Positions 1 to 8,733 are shown, numbered from the stretch's first letter. The stretch is 64,000 bases of DNA from Sphingomonas oryzagri (GCF_029906645.1 NZ_JARYGZ010000004.1:62001-126000), one strand, 5' to 3'. Notes: generated by a model from the letters alone, not told the origin. Made by a program: numbers and translations.

Positions 1-2
1 AC

Positions 3-659
3 GTGACGGTCGAGGATCGCGGTATCCGCCTCGACGGGCGCATGCTCAAGACCCCGGCGCGTGCCGATCTGATCGCGCCGACCGACAGTCTCGCCGCCGC
101 GATCGCCGAGGAGTGGCGCGTGGTGGACGGCACGATCGATCCGCGCACGATGCCGCTCACCGGCCTCGCCAACGCGGCGATCGACCGCATCGCGCCCGAT
201 ACCGCGACCTTCGCCACCGGCCTCGCGCGCTATGCGCAGGGCGATCTGCTCTGCTACCGCGCCGATCACCCGACCGAGCTGACCGGCCTGCAGGGCGAGG
301 CGTGGGATCCGCCGCTCGACTGGGCGCGGGGGCGCTACGACGTGGACTTCGTGGTGACCGCGGGGATCACCCATGTCGACCAGCCCGCCGAGACGGTGGC
401 GCGCCTGTCGGCCGCCGTGGCCTCGCGCGACGCCTTCCATCTCGCCGGTCTCTCGCCGCTGGTCACATTGTCCGGCTCGCTCGTCCTCGCGCTGGCGCTG
501 GCCGAGGGCGCGATGACCGAGGAAGATGCGTGGCAAGCTGCCGAGCTCGACGATCTGTGGCAGGCCGAGCAATGGGGCGAGGACACGCTCGCCACCACCG
601 CCCGCGAGGACAAAAGGCGCGACTTCCGCGCCGCCGCCCGGTTCCTGGCGCTGCTGTAA
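3..659 (+). CDS. ATP12 family F1-ATPase assembly chaperone (5' partial)
   Basis: The protein belongs to the ATP12 family, which binds the F1 alpha subunit during assembly of F1Fo ATP synthase. About 218 residues are visible. The opening VEDRGIRLDGR followed by LKTPAR, the central LLCYRA segment, and the LSPLVTLSGSLVLALAL stretch are typical of the family. The first in-frame codon in the window is GTG, but family members normally have roughly 10-20 more residues before this point, so the true start probably lies upstream of the window. It ends with TAA directly before a hairpin. The assignment rests on recognised motifs only. Confidence 0.8.
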   Translation: MTVEDRGIRLDGRMLKTPARADLIAPTDSLAAAIAEEWRVVDGTIDPRTMPLTGLANAAIDRIAPDTATFATGLARYAQGDLLCYRADHPTELTGLQGEAWDPPLDWARGRYDVDFVVTAGITHVDQPAETVARLSAAVASRDAFHLAGLSPLVTLSGSLVLALALAEGAMTEEDAWQAAELDDLWQAEQWGEDTLATTAREDKRRDFRAAARFLALL

Positions 660-660
660 A

Positions 661-685
661 TCCTCCCCATCGCAGATGGGGAGGA
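661..685. terminator. GC-rich hairpin between convergent genes
   Basis: Arms TCCTCCCCAT and ATGGGGAGGA form a perfect 10-bp stem around a CGCAG loop, right after the atp12 stop and before the end of the convergent membrane-protein gene. There is no T-run, so it may be a rho-assisted end or simply a member of the CCTCCCC repeat family seen elsewhere in the window. Confidence 0.5.
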
Positions 686-691
686 TGAGGG

Positions 692-1276
692 TCAGTGCAG
701 CGTCGCGCCCGTCGCCTTCGGCGCGGCGTGGGGCACGAACCATTTCGCCAGCACGAAGCCGCCGGCGGCGAAGCCGACGATCAGCGAGAGGGCAAGGTAG
801 ACCCAATAGCCCCACGGCATGTAGAAATTGTAGGTCGGCTGGCCGAGGATCGCGTAGAGCGTGACGCCGAGGCTGGCGAACAGCACGATCTTCATCCGGC
901 TGGCGAAATCGTCCACCCGTGCCGCCACGGTGTGCAGCGCAAGCCCGATCAGCAGCATCGAGATCACCGACAGCACCAGCCCCCCGATCAGCGCGCCCGG
1001 CACCATCAGCGGGAAGCCGTGGGTGTTGAAGAAGACCAGCGCCACCGGCCCGCGCCCGTGCAGGATCAGCCCCTGCGCGGTTTCCGGCCAGGGCACGAAA
1101 TAGGTGCCGGTGCCGGTCGCCGTCATGTTCTGGGCGAGCGCGGTCTGCACCGCGGCCACCTGCGCATCCGGCATCTTGGTGAAGACGAGGCTGGACAGCG
1201 GCGTCCCCCAGAACAGGAAGCCCACGAAGAACTGGACGAGCCCGCCCACCACGCTGCCGATCACGATCCGGACCAT
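692..1276 (-). CDS. Hypothetical membrane protein, about four helices
   Basis: This 194-residue protein has no function I recognise. Hydrophobic segments lie near residues 3-25, 92-122, 130-148 and 160-185, which fits an integral membrane protein with N- and C-terminal helices flanking a polar loop (roughly residues 30-90). The reading frame stays open to 1330, but the ATG at 1276 is chosen because AAGGGAGGG sits a few bases upstream and because the protein then begins with a hydrophobic helix (MVRIVIGSVVGG). The gene is monocistronic and converges on atp12. Confidence 0.7.
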   Translation of the reverse strand: MVRIVIGSVVGGLVQFFVGFLFWGTPLSSLVFTKMPDAQVAAVQTALAQNMTATGTGTYFVPWPETAQGLILHGRGPVALVFFNTHGFPLMVPGALIGGLVLSVISMLLIGLALHTVAARVDDFASRMKIVLFASLGVTLYAILGQPTYNFYMPWGYWVYLALSLIVGFAAGGFVLAKWFVPHAAPKATGATLH

Positions 1277-1360
1277 GACGCCCTCCCTTGTTAGTCCCGT
1301 GCGTGCCGTCACAACGCCGGGCGCGCACAAAGTGCCGCAAGGAAGGGCGCTTGGCGAGGA

Positions 1361-2149
1361 TTACTGGCGTTTCGCGGTGAATTCCGTCCTGGTGCCGCGC
1401 AGCGTGTCCTCGCTGGTGATGGCCATCACGCCGTCGCTCACGATCTTCATCGTGTAGACGCCGACCGTCTTGCCGCCGCGCACGTCGGTCTCGACGATGG
1501 TGTGCGCGTCGGGCTTGGCCACCTTGGCGTAAGTGCCGCCATGGTCGCCCTTGATCGGCACCGCCGGCCCGCCATAGGCGGCCGTGTAGCTGATCGCGGC
1601 GGGCGTCGTCATGGTGAAGCTCTTGCCGTCGTCCTTCAGCATCATGGTGATGCCGGCGTCGGACACCGACTCGACCTTGTCGTTCTTCCAGGTGCCGGAG
1701 CTGGCGTGCGATCCCTTGGGGCCGGGCGCGACGAGCGTCTGGCTACCCTTCACCTCCACCACCTTGCCGTTGGGGGCGCTCATGTCCTTGAACACGAAGT
1801 GCACGGTCTTGCCGTCGGGGGTGACGGTGGCGGTGACCGTGTTCATCACCTTGCCCTTCTTCCTGTGCGTCTCGATCGTGGTGTGCGCGTCCACGACCTT
1901 GACCGAGGCCGCGTCGAAATAGGGCTGGCCCTTGATCGGGTGGAAGGCGCCATCGGCCTTCACGCTGTAGGCCGGCACGCAGGTCTTGCAGGTGTAGACG
2001 CCGTTCTGGAGCAGGAAGACGTCGGGCTTTTCGGGCAGCTTGGCACTGGCGACGTCCCCCTTCCACGTGCCGTCGAACGGACTTGCGGCGTTCGCGGGCA
2101 CGGCGAGCGCGAGGGAGCCGGCGAAACCGGCGAGCAGCATCCTCTTCAT
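1361..2149 (-). CDS. Secreted protein of unknown function
   Basis: This 262-residue protein has a clear Sec signal peptide (MKRMLLAGFAGSLALAVPANA, cleavage expected after ANA near residue 21), so it should be periplasmic. The mature part opens with SPFDGTWKGD and contains a CKTC motif around residue 55 that could form a disulfide or bind metal. It is rich in lysine, threonine and beta-strand-like stretches. Two GTWK-type motifs (near residues 28 and 155) suggest two related lipocalin-like halves, which is an inference from repeated motifs. No pathway context is visible. Confidence 0.75.
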   Translation of the reverse strand: MKRMLLAGFAGSLALAVPANAASPFDGTWKGDVASAKLPEKPDVFLLQNGVYTCKTCVPAYSVKADGAFHPIKGQPYFDAASVKVVDAHTTIETHRKKGKVMNTVTATVTPDGKTVHFVFKDMSAPNGKVVEVKGSQTLVAPGPKGSHASSGTWKNDKVESVSDAGITMMLKDDGKSFTMTTPAAISYTAAYGGPAVPIKGDHGGTYAKVAKPDAHTIVETDVRGGKTVGVYTMKIVSDGVMAITSEDTLRGTRTEFTAKRQ

Positions 2150-2273
2150 GGTGATTGTCCCCTGTAAGCGTTCGAGAAATCACGCAGACGCAACGGGATG
2201 ACGAAGGCTAGGCGCAGATCGTGGCGGCCGTCAACGCTGTAACCGCCGGGCAATCCGGAGCGTATTACCCGGC

Positions 2274-2780
2274 ATGAGCACGCCCCTTCTCGATCGCCGC
2301 GCATTGCTGGGTCTCGGTGCCGGGTGCGCGGTCGCGGCGCTCGCCTGGCGGATGGCGGGCGATGGCGACGCGGCCGCCGTCGCCGCCACGCCCGCGCCGT
2401 TCCAGCTGACCGATGCCGAATGGCGCAAGCGGCTCAGCCCGCAGGCCTACAAGGTGCTGCGGCAGGCGGCGACGGAGTTTCCCTATACCAGCCCGCTCAA
2501 CAGCGAGCATCGCAAGGGCGTGTTCGTCTGCGCCGGTTGCGCGCTGCCGCTCTTCTCCTCGACCCGCAAGTTCGACAGCGGCACCGGCTGGCCGAGCTTC
2601 TGGGATCATCTGCCCCATGCGATCGGCGAGCGCAGCGACACGTCGCTCGGCGAGGAGCGCATCGAAGTGCATTGCGCGCGCTGCGCCGGCCACCTCGGCC
2701 ACGTCTTCAACGACGGCCCGCAGCCGACCGGCCTGCGTTACTGCATGAACGGTGTCGCCATGGCGTTCAAGGCGGCCTGA
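2274..2780 (+). CDS. msrB: Peptide-methionine (R)-S-oxide reductase, exported
   Basis: MsrB reduces the R-epimer of methionine sulfoxide in proteins. The 168-residue sequence carries the zinc-binding pairs CAGC (C86, C89) and CARC (C134, C137), the FDSGTGWPSF block and the catalytic cysteine C157 in RYCMNGVAM. The N-terminus has a twin-arginine-like motif (DRRALLGLG) followed by a hydrophobic segment, so the enzyme is probably exported by Tat to repair periplasmic proteins. The export route is inferred from this motif; the enzyme family is secure. Confidence 0.92.
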   Translation: MSTPLLDRRALLGLGAGCAVAALAWRMAGDGDAAAVAATPAPFQLTDAEWRKRLSPQAYKVLRQAATEFPYTSPLNSEHRKGVFVCAGCALPLFSSTRKFDSGTGWPSFWDHLPHAIGERSDTSLGEERIEVHCARCAGHLGHVFNDGPQPTGLRYCMNGVAMAFKAA

Positions 2781-2808
2781 TCCTCCCCATGCTTCGCGCA
2801 GGGAGGAT
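2780..2808. terminator. Hairpin after msrB
   Basis: ATCCTCCC and GGGAGGAT pair around a loop that contains GCTTCGCGCA. The stem starts on the last base of the msrB stop codon and lies between convergent genes. The same loop sequence recurs in hairpins near 29860 and 58130, so this is a member of a dispersed repeat family that may also work as a terminator. Confidence 0.5.
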
Positions 2809-2814
2809 GTACGG

Positions 2815-3291
2815 TCACGCCGCCATCCGCATCGAGGCGAGCATCTGCAGCCAGTTTGCGGAGCTCATGCCGGCGCGATATTCGGCCTGCATCTCGGCAG
2901 TCATCACCTCGACCAGCACCGATCCTTCGATCCACAGCTCGATCACGCCGAACACGCCGCCGCGCTTGCGATATTTGGCGGGCCAGCCCTCGCGGAGTGC
3001 GATCCGCATCACGTCGGCATGATCGAGCACCGTCGCGATCGCGATGTGGGTGGAGGTGAGGCCGATGCCGGGCAGCTTGATCCCCACCGCATCGGCGTCG
3101 CCATCCACCTCGCGCAGCACGACGCCTTCCGGATAGACCTCGATCGCCGATCCGCGATCGTCGTCGGCGAAGACGATCCAGCCGTCGTCCGAAACGGGCG
3201 GGAAGGGCGCGGCGGTGCCGCCCCACAATTCCGCCAGCACGCCCGCGACGCGGCGCGGCTCGACGGCGGCGATCGACACGTGAAAGATCAT
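2815..3291 (-). CDS. Conserved hypothetical protein (VOC-like beginning)
   Basis: This 158-residue soluble protein has no signal peptide. The start MIFHVSIAAVEPRRVAGVLAEL resembles the opening beta-alpha unit of vicinal-oxygen-chelate fold proteins, and LTSTHIAIAT near residue 80 resembles a second such strand. I do not see a complete set of metal ligands, so no enzymatic role is proposed. It stands between convergent msrB and the co-directional sulfotransferase gene. Confidence 0.65.
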   Translation of the reverse strand: MIFHVSIAAVEPRRVAGVLAELWGGTAAPFPPVSDDGWIVFADDDRGSAIEVYPEGVVLREVDGDADAVGIKLPGIGLTSTHIAIATVLDHADVMRIALREGWPAKYRKRGGVFGVIELWIEGSVLVEVMTAEMQAEYRAGMSSANWLQMLASMRMAA

Positions 3292-3450
3292 GACTTCGCT
3301 CCCCGATGCTCCCGCCCGATGGACGGCCTCGGGCGGACAGGGCCATGAGAGCGGTCATCGCGAAAGCCGCGCGTGACCGGGGCGACTCCCGGCACGATCA
3401 ACCTGCCTGCCCCGCGACGAACCTGTCGGATCGCGCGAGCAACCCCCGCG

Positions 3451-5337
3451 TCAGATCGCGTAGTCCATCCGCTCCGCCAGGGGCGCGAGAATCGGCAGCA
3501 CCGGTTCCATATGCGTGCGATACCGCTCCCAGCGGCCGCGTGCGCGCGTGTAGATCGGCTCGGCGACCTGCGCGTAGCTCGGCGTCGCGATGTAGGAACG
3601 GCTCTTCGCGGTGGCGACATGGTCGAGCAGGCGCGGATCCCACTCCAGCCCCAGGAAGGCGGCCAGCGGGCGCATCGTCCCCTCGACATCCTCGATCATC
3701 CGCTCGTAGCGCAGATCGTGGACGGCGAGCGGGAACACCGCGCGGGCCTGATGCCAGTAACCGACCACCTGCGCGTAGAAGCGCGCCGTATCCTCCAGAT
3801 CGAGGAAGTTGGTCATGCCGCGCGCCGCGAAGCGGGTCATGAAGCAGCTCAGCACCACGTCGCAGGGGTGGCGCGCCACGAAGACGATGCGCGCGTCGGG
3901 GAAGATGCGGTGGACGAGCGCGGTGTTGATCGCGCCCAGCGGCAATTTGTCGACGATCAGCCGGTCGCCGGCATCGGGGGCCAGCGCGTCGGCCTCCGTG
4001 AAATAGCGGTCCCGCAGCGCGTCGATCCCCGCCTGGTCGAGATCGGCGAGGCTGCTGGCCGATCCCATCTGGATCCAGGTCTTCTGGAGCATCAGCTCCT
4101 CTTCCAGCACGCAGACGCCGGGATGGCCCATCAGCACCGTGTCGAGCAGGGTCGTGCCCGATCGTGGGAAGCCGAAGATGAAGGCCGGCGCCCTGCGCCC
4201 CGGCGAGGGCCGCGCCTTCGTCCAGCCGGCATACCAGCCCGGCGTGGTGATCGCGGCGAGGCCGGCGACGATGTCGCGATGCTCCTTGGCAGCGCGGCCG
4301 GCATCGATCGTGTCCATCGCATCGATGCGGTTCATCTCGGCATAGGCGGCGAAGGCGGAGTCGGTGTCGCCGAGGCGATCGCTGAACTGGCCGTAGAGCT
4401 GCGCGCGCGTTCCCGGCACGACCGATTCGGGGGACGAGAGGATGCACTGCCGCGCCTCCTCGTAGCGGCCCTTGCGGCCGAGCCAGCGGGCGCGCAGCAT
4501 GATGACGGGCGGCGGCGGCGCACCGGCCGCCTCGATCCTGTCAAGCACGTCGCCCAGCTCGTCGAGCTTGTTGTCGCGTTCCAGCAGTTCCGCGATGGCG
4601 GACAGCGCCTCGGCATTGTCCGGTTCGATGGCCAGCGCGTCGCGCAGTGCGACTTCCGCCGCCTGAGGCCGACCGAGCAGATCCTCCAGCCGCGCGATCG
4701 TCAGCGGCAGGTGCGCGTCGGCCGGGTTGCGGGCCGCCTCTTCGCGGGTCGCGGCTAGCATCGCCTCGCCATCCCCGGCCGCGACCCGCGCCTCCGCCAG
4801 CCTGGTCCGGATACCGAGCTGCGCGGGGCGGAGCGCAAGCGCACGGGCCAGCGCATCGGCGGCGGCGGCCGGGCGGTCCAGCGCCAGCAGGCAGAGGCCG
4901 AGATTCTCGAAGCTCTCGAAATCGGCGGGGTTGGCGGCGGTGATCGCGGCGAAGAGGTCCACCGCCTCGACATGGTCGCCGCGACGGCGATGGAGCATTG
5001 CGCGCAGCCGCCGCAGCTCGTGCGCGGCGGGGCCGGTCATGGCCGCCGCGCCGATCTCCCGCTCGGCCTCCTCCAGCCGGTCGGCGCCGATCAGGGTGCG
5101 GATCAGTTCCAGCCGTGGCAGGGGATCGTGCGGGGTCAGCTCCACGGCGACGCCGAGATGTTCGGCCGCGCGGCCGAGATCGAGCTGGCGGGCGTGGAGC
5201 ATCCCGACGAACATGCGCAGCCCCGGATCCTGCGGCGCGCGCTGGATCGCGACTTCCCCGCGTTCGACGGCGGCGGCGAGATCGCCGCTGCGGGCGAGGG
5301 CCATGGCCTCGCGGGCCTCGGGGGGAATGGCGGACAT
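3451..5337 (-). CDS. TPR-repeat sulfotransferase
   Basis: The 628-residue protein has an N-terminal tetratricopeptide-repeat region (about residues 1-335, alternating amphipathic helices such as FENLGLCLLALDRPAAAADAL) and a C-terminal sulfotransferase domain. The PAPS 5'-phosphosulfate loop is FGFPRSGTT at residues 388-396, and VFVARHPCDVV further on matches the 3'-phosphate-binding motif. Such fusions transfer sulfate from PAPS to an acceptor bound by the TPR part; the acceptor is unknown and no PAPS synthesis gene is nearby. The start is the ATG that gives an uninterrupted helical repeat region. Confidence 0.85.
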   Translation of the reverse strand: MSAIPPEAREAMALARSGDLAAAVERGEVAIQRAPQDPGLRMFVGMLHARQLDLGRAAEHLGVAVELTPHDPLPRLELIRTLIGADRLEEAEREIGAAAMTGPAAHELRRLRAMLHRRRGDHVEAVDLFAAITAANPADFESFENLGLCLLALDRPAAAADALARALALRPAQLGIRTRLAEARVAAGDGEAMLAATREEAARNPADAHLPLTIARLEDLLGRPQAAEVALRDALAIEPDNAEALSAIAELLERDNKLDELGDVLDRIEAAGAPPPPVIMLRARWLGRKGRYEEARQCILSSPESVVPGTRAQLYGQFSDRLGDTDSAFAAYAEMNRIDAMDTIDAGRAAKEHRDIVAGLAAITTPGWYAGWTKARPSPGRRAPAFIFGFPRSGTTLLDTVLMGHPGVCVLEEELMLQKTWIQMGSASSLADLDQAGIDALRDRYFTEADALAPDAGDRLIVDKLPLGAINTALVHRIFPDARIVFVARHPCDVVLSCFMTRFAARGMTNFLDLEDTARFYAQVVGYWHQARAVFPLAVHDLRYERMIEDVEGTMRPLAAFLGLEWDPRLLDHVATAKSRSYIATPSYAQVAEPIYTRARGRWERYRTHMEPVLPILAPLAERMDYAI

Positions 5338-5421
5338 AGCTACCCTGAGATCATGCCCCCGACGGGGGAGATCCTGCCGGGCGATATGCCCCGTTAGACC
5401 GCTTCATCGCGACGGGGCAAG

Positions 5422-5447
5422 CGATCCTCCCCCGCGGGGGAGGATCG
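5422..5447. terminator. Perfect 26-bp GC palindrome after the LytTR regulator
   Basis: CGATCCTCCCCCG and its exact reverse complement abut without a loop, six bases downstream (on the minus strand) of the response-regulator stop. It should form a strong hairpin at the end of the two-component operon. There is no T-run. It belongs to the CCTCCCC hairpin family of this window. Confidence 0.5.
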
Positions 5448-5453
5448 ACGGGA

Positions 5454-6260
5454 TCAGTGGACGAATCGCGCGACCACATCCTTGTACGAACGCGACACCT
5501 TCACCTGCGCGCCCGATTCCAGCACCAGGAAGCACTCGCCGTTGGTGTGCGGCTTCACCTGGCGCACCAGATCGAGGTTCACGATGGTCGAGCGGTGGAC
5601 GCGCTGGAAACGGCGCGGATCGAGCCGCTTCTCCAGAAACTTCATCGTCTCGCGCAGGATCAGCGTATTGTCGCCGGTGTAGATGCACATGTAATCGCCG
5701 GCGGCGTCGATCCGCTCGATACTGTCGACGTCGACGCGGAAGATCTGGCCGCGATCCTTGATATTGATCAGCTTCTCGTAGCGGCTGGACGAGGGGCCGT
5801 CGTCGACGCCGCCGTCCTCCATCGCCTCGGCGGCTTCCGGCGCGTGCTCGGCGAGCGCTTCCTTGAGGCGGCCGGCCTCCTCCACGCCCTTGCGCTCGGC
5901 GAGGCGCTGGCGGACGCGCTCCAGCGTGTCGGCGAGGCGGTCCTCCTCCACCGGCTTCATCAGATAATCGGTCGCCTGCGCCTCGAAGGCGCGGATCGCG
6001 TGATCGGAATAGGCCGTCACGAACACGAACAGCGGCGGCTCGACCTCCATCAGCCCCTGGATCACCGAGAAGCCGTCGAAGCCGGGCATCTGGATGTCGA
6101 GGAAGACAAGGTCGGGTTTGTGGGTCTTGATCGAACGGATCGCCTCGCGCCCGTTCAGGCAGGTATCGATGATCTCGACATCGTCATGGCGCTGCAGCCT
6201 CAGTTGCAGCCCCTGGATCGCCAGCGGCTCGTCGTCCACCAGGATCGTTCGTATCGTCAT
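5454..6260 (-). CDS. LytTR-family response regulator
   Basis: This 268-residue protein has a receiver domain at residues 1-120 with phosphoacceptor D55 in LVFLDIQMPG and the lysine of LMKPVEE. A variable linker (about 130-170) follows, then a C-terminal LytTR DNA-binding domain (KLINIKDRGQIFRVDVDSIERI through RFQRVHRSTIVNL). It would bind direct-repeat DNA sites as the output partner of the kinase encoded immediately upstream. The ATG overlaps the kinase stop by four bases (ATGA), indicating translational coupling. The signal and target genes cannot be told from the sequence. Confidence 0.9.
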   Translation of the reverse strand: MTIRTILVDDEPLAIQGLQLRLQRHDDVEIIDTCLNGREAIRSIKTHKPDLVFLDIQMPGFDGFSVIQGLMEVEPPLFVFVTAYSDHAIRAFEAQATDYLMKPVEEDRLADTLERVRQRLAERKGVEEAGRLKEALAEHAPEAAEAMEDGGVDDGPSSSRYEKLINIKDRGQIFRVDVDSIERIDAAGDYMCIYTGDNTLILRETMKFLEKRLDPRRFQRVHRSTIVNLDLVRQVKPHTNGECFLVLESGAQVKVSRSYKDVVARFVH

Positions 6261-7348
6261 GCCAACTCCTTGGGCTCCGTCTCGTATGGAACCTCTATCG
6301 TCACAGCAAAGCCACCAGTTACTCCGGGCTGAGCCTCGAAACGCTGCCGCGTGCCATAAGCCTGCACGAGACGGTCACGGATGTTCGCGAGGCCCACACC
6401 CGTGGAAAATGTGTCCCTCGGCTGCACCTCATTCAAGCCCGGACCCGTATCGGTCACGCCGATCTGCACGCGATCCCCGATCAATCGAGCGGTAACGGCG
6501 ATATCCGCGCCTTGTTCCTGGGGCGTAACGGCATATTTGATCGCATTCTCGACCAGCGGCTGCAGCAGCAGCGATGGCAGGCGGACGCCGGCGGCGGCCG
6601 GATCGATATCGAAATGCGGCCGCAGGCGGTCCTCGAACCGCATCTTCTCGATCTCGAGATAGAGCTTCAGCGTCTCCACCTCCTGCTCCAGCGTCACCTG
6701 CGCGGTCGGCTCGTTGATGAGAGTATAGCGCAGAAAGCCCGAGAGGCGAGAGAGCATGAAATTCGCCCGCTCGGTCTGCTTCAGAAGCACCAGCGTCGAG
6801 ATCGAATTCAGCGTGTTGAACAGGAAATGCGGGTTGAGCTGGTAACGCAGCATGGCGAGCTGCGCGGTCGCCGCCTGCACCTCCAGCTTCTGCAGCGCGT
6901 CGGTCTGCGCTTCGAGCTTCAGGAAGAAGTTGATCGCGTAATAGAGCGCCGCCCACGCCGCCAGCACCGCGAAATCGAGCAGGATGGCGCCGAGGAACTG
7001 CGCGCCCTCCGGCACGGTGCCGGGGCGGTAGAAGGTGGCATGCGCCCATACCTCGATGGTCGAGAAGGCGGCCGACGCGATCAGCAGCAATGTGATCGAG
7101 ACCGACCACGTCCAGAATGGCTTTGCGGTCATCAGCCGGCGGAAGGCGGCGCCCATCAACAGGGTGAGCGAATATCCCGTCGCCGTCGCCAGCGCGGTCG
7201 GCACGATGAACAGCAGGCCCATGTTGTTGGCCACGCCGCCCAGCGAGCGAAGCAGGAAATAGCCCATCCATCCGGCCGACTGCAGCAGCCAGAAGGCGCG
7301 GTTCTTGTCGTCGAAGAAGGGCCGCGGCGGGCGGCTCGATCTTGCCAT
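6257..7348 (-). CDS. LytS/YehU-type sensor histidine kinase
   Basis: The 363-residue membrane kinase has about four to five N-terminal helices (residues 15-145), a short coiled coil, then the His_kinase domain typical of LytS-like proteins: the phosphoacceptor is H174 in LNPHFLFNTLNS. The N box lies in LVENAIKYAV and the G box in DTGPGLNE. It lacks a large extracellular sensor, so the membrane helices themselves probably sense the stimulus. It is the first gene of a two-gene operon with the LytTR regulator. Confidence 0.9.
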   Translation of the reverse strand: MARSSRPPRPFFDDKNRAFWLLQSAGWMGYFLLRSLGGVANNMGLLFIVPTALATATGYSLTLLMGAAFRRLMTAKPFWTWSVSITLLLIASAAFSTIEVWAHATFYRPGTVPEGAQFLGAILLDFAVLAAWAALYYAINFFLKLEAQTDALQKLEVQAATAQLAMLRYQLNPHFLFNTLNSISTLVLLKQTERANFMLSRLSGFLRYTLINEPTAQVTLEQEVETLKLYLEIEKMRFEDRLRPHFDIDPAAAGVRLPSLLLQPLVENAIKYAVTPQEQGADIAVTARLIGDRVQIGVTDTGPGLNEVQPRDTFSTGVGLANIRDRLVQAYGTRQRFEAQPGVTGGFAVTIEVPYETEPKELA

Positions 7349-7411
7349 GCGACGTGTCCTAGCCGGATTGATCGCGCGGGTGAAGCGTCAAGCCGGCCGG
7401 GAATGTCGGGT

Positions 7412-7834
7412 TTAGCGGCAGAAGATGCCGGCGATCACCATCAGCAGGCCGGCCATCGCGATCATCCACACCACCGTGCGGATCACCGGCGTGCCCATCG
7501 CGTAGAGCGGCAGGTAGATCAACCGCCCGAAGAAATAGAGATGCGCGCCCCATGCGGTGAGCTGACCGAGCCGGCCGACGGCGGTCGCGGCGAGCACGGC
7601 GGCGGCGAACAGCGGCAGCGTCTCCATCAGGTTCGCCTGCGCCCGCAGCAGGCGGCCGGGCAGCGGCTCGATCGGCGGCAACTGCTCGTCGCGCGCGCCG
7701 ACATTCCACTTGGTGCCGTACTGCTTGGTCCGCGCGTTCGCCGCCCAGAACAGGTTGACGATCGCGAGGATCATGGTGGCGGCGAGCAGCACGATCTCGA
7801 TCGGCAGCCCGTCCAGCATCGGATGATGGTCCAT
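7412..7834 (-). CDS. MAPEG family membrane protein
   Basis: The 140-residue protein fits the MAPEG fold, with four hydrophobic segments (about residues 8-28, 60-80, 88-106 and 114-137). It has the typical RTKQYGTKWNVGARD loop after helix 1, RAQANLMETLPLFAAAVL in helix 2 and RLIYLPLYAMG at helix 3-4. Eukaryotic members are microsomal glutathione transferases or eicosanoid enzymes; bacterial members mostly have no proven substrate. It is separated by about 60 bp from the kinase gene and probably has its own transcript. Confidence 0.85.
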   Translation of the reverse strand: MDHHPMLDGLPIEIVLLAATMILAIVNLFWAANARTKQYGTKWNVGARDEQLPPIEPLPGRLLRAQANLMETLPLFAAAVLAATAVGRLGQLTAWGAHLYFFGRLIYLPLYAMGTPVIRTVVWMIAMAGLLMVIAGIFCR

Positions 7835-7876
7835 TACCCCTCCCTGTCAGGGGCGCACCGCCCCTCTCTTCCGGCC

Positions 7877-8452
7877 CTATCTTCCGGTCACGATGAAGCG
7901 GCCGCTGCTGCCTCCTGTAGCCGATGCGATCTGCAGCGCGAAGTGAGTCGGCGCGTGGCCGTCTTCCTGCTTGGTCGCCTCGAACTGGTTCTCGCCGGTG
8001 GCGGGCACCGCCTGCCAGCCGTGCTTGCCCGCCTGATCCTTGTACCAGGCGATCACCTTCCCCGTATCGGCCGGCGCGGTGAAGGCCATGGTGACGTTGC
8101 CCTTGCTGTCCTGGTCGGCATCGCCGTCCTGCGCGGTGATGTTCACGCCGTTGACCTTGGTGCCCGGATAGAGCGGCATGTCCTCGATTTTGGTATCGCC
8201 GCCGATGTCGAGATCGGGCACCTTCACCTTGGCCGAGAAGCCCGGCACGTCGATCGATACGCTTTGCTGGCCATTGCCCGCCTGCGCGTCGCCGCCGGAA
8301 CTGTTGCCGATCGTGATGCTGGCTTCCTCGCCATTGTCGCCATGCGTCTTGAAGCTGCAGCCGGCGAGCGCGACGGACAGGGCGATCGCGGGCAGGGCGA
8401 TCGCCGGCAGGAGGGCGGGGCGGCGCAGAACGGGCGAACGAGGGGCGTGCAT
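7877..8452 (-). CDS. Predicted lipoprotein of unknown function
   Basis: The 191-residue protein begins with a basic hydrophobic leader and a lipobox ending ALAGC, with C32 as the lipidated cysteine. The mature part is acidic and glycine/serine rich at first (residues 35-75), then globular (TGKVIAWYKDQAGKHGWQAVPATGENQFEATKQED), ending in a beta-rich stretch. I do not recognise a named family. It lies 24 bases past the MAPEG start on the same strand, so the two genes may share a transcript. Confidence 0.7.
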   Translation of the reverse strand: MHAPRSPVLRRPALLPAIALPAIALSVALAGCSFKTHGDNGEEASITIGNSSGGDAQAGNGQQSVSIDVPGFSAKVKVPDLDIGGDTKIEDMPLYPGTKVNGVNITAQDGDADQDSKGNVTMAFTAPADTGKVIAWYKDQAGKHGWQAVPATGENQFEATKQEDGHAPTHFALQIASATGGSSGRFIVTGR

Positions 8453-8652
8453 GATCGTCTCCGTAGCTGTATTATTGTTATACTACACTAGGACGTGGGC
8501 GAAGGGAAGCGTCGCAACGCCCCCGCCGCAGGACGCACTCACCGCCGCACAACCTTGGAACGCCACAGGATGCGCGATATTTCAGATCAGCCGAGCGAAT
8601 ATTTCACGCGCGAAACGCTGACGCAAGGTGGGAGGCGGAGAAGACTGGCCAA

Positions 8653-8733
8653 GCCGACGGCGCTTTCATCTTTCCCCCCGGGAGCGCCGTCGGTCACGCA
8701 GGAGGGCGTGCCGTCGTCACGGTGCGCCCTTTT
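8653..8733 (+). ncRNA. Candidate small RNA 3' end: two hairpins, the second a terminator
   Basis: This lies in the 363-bp space (8453-8815) with no convincing protein gene. Hairpin 1 pairs GCCGACGGCGCT (8653-8664) with AGCGCCGTCGGT (8683-8694) around an 18-nt loop containing CCCCCC. Hairpin 2 pairs 8704-8714 with 8719-8729 around CGTC and is followed by TTTT, the form of an intrinsic terminator for plus-strand RNA. No plus-strand gene ends here, so a short RNA beginning upstream is the simplest reading; a weak TTGGAA (8555) and TATTTC (8578) pair, 17 bp apart, could be its promoter. The remainder of the gap shows only a GC-rich hairpin at 8795-8815. Confidence 0.35.
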
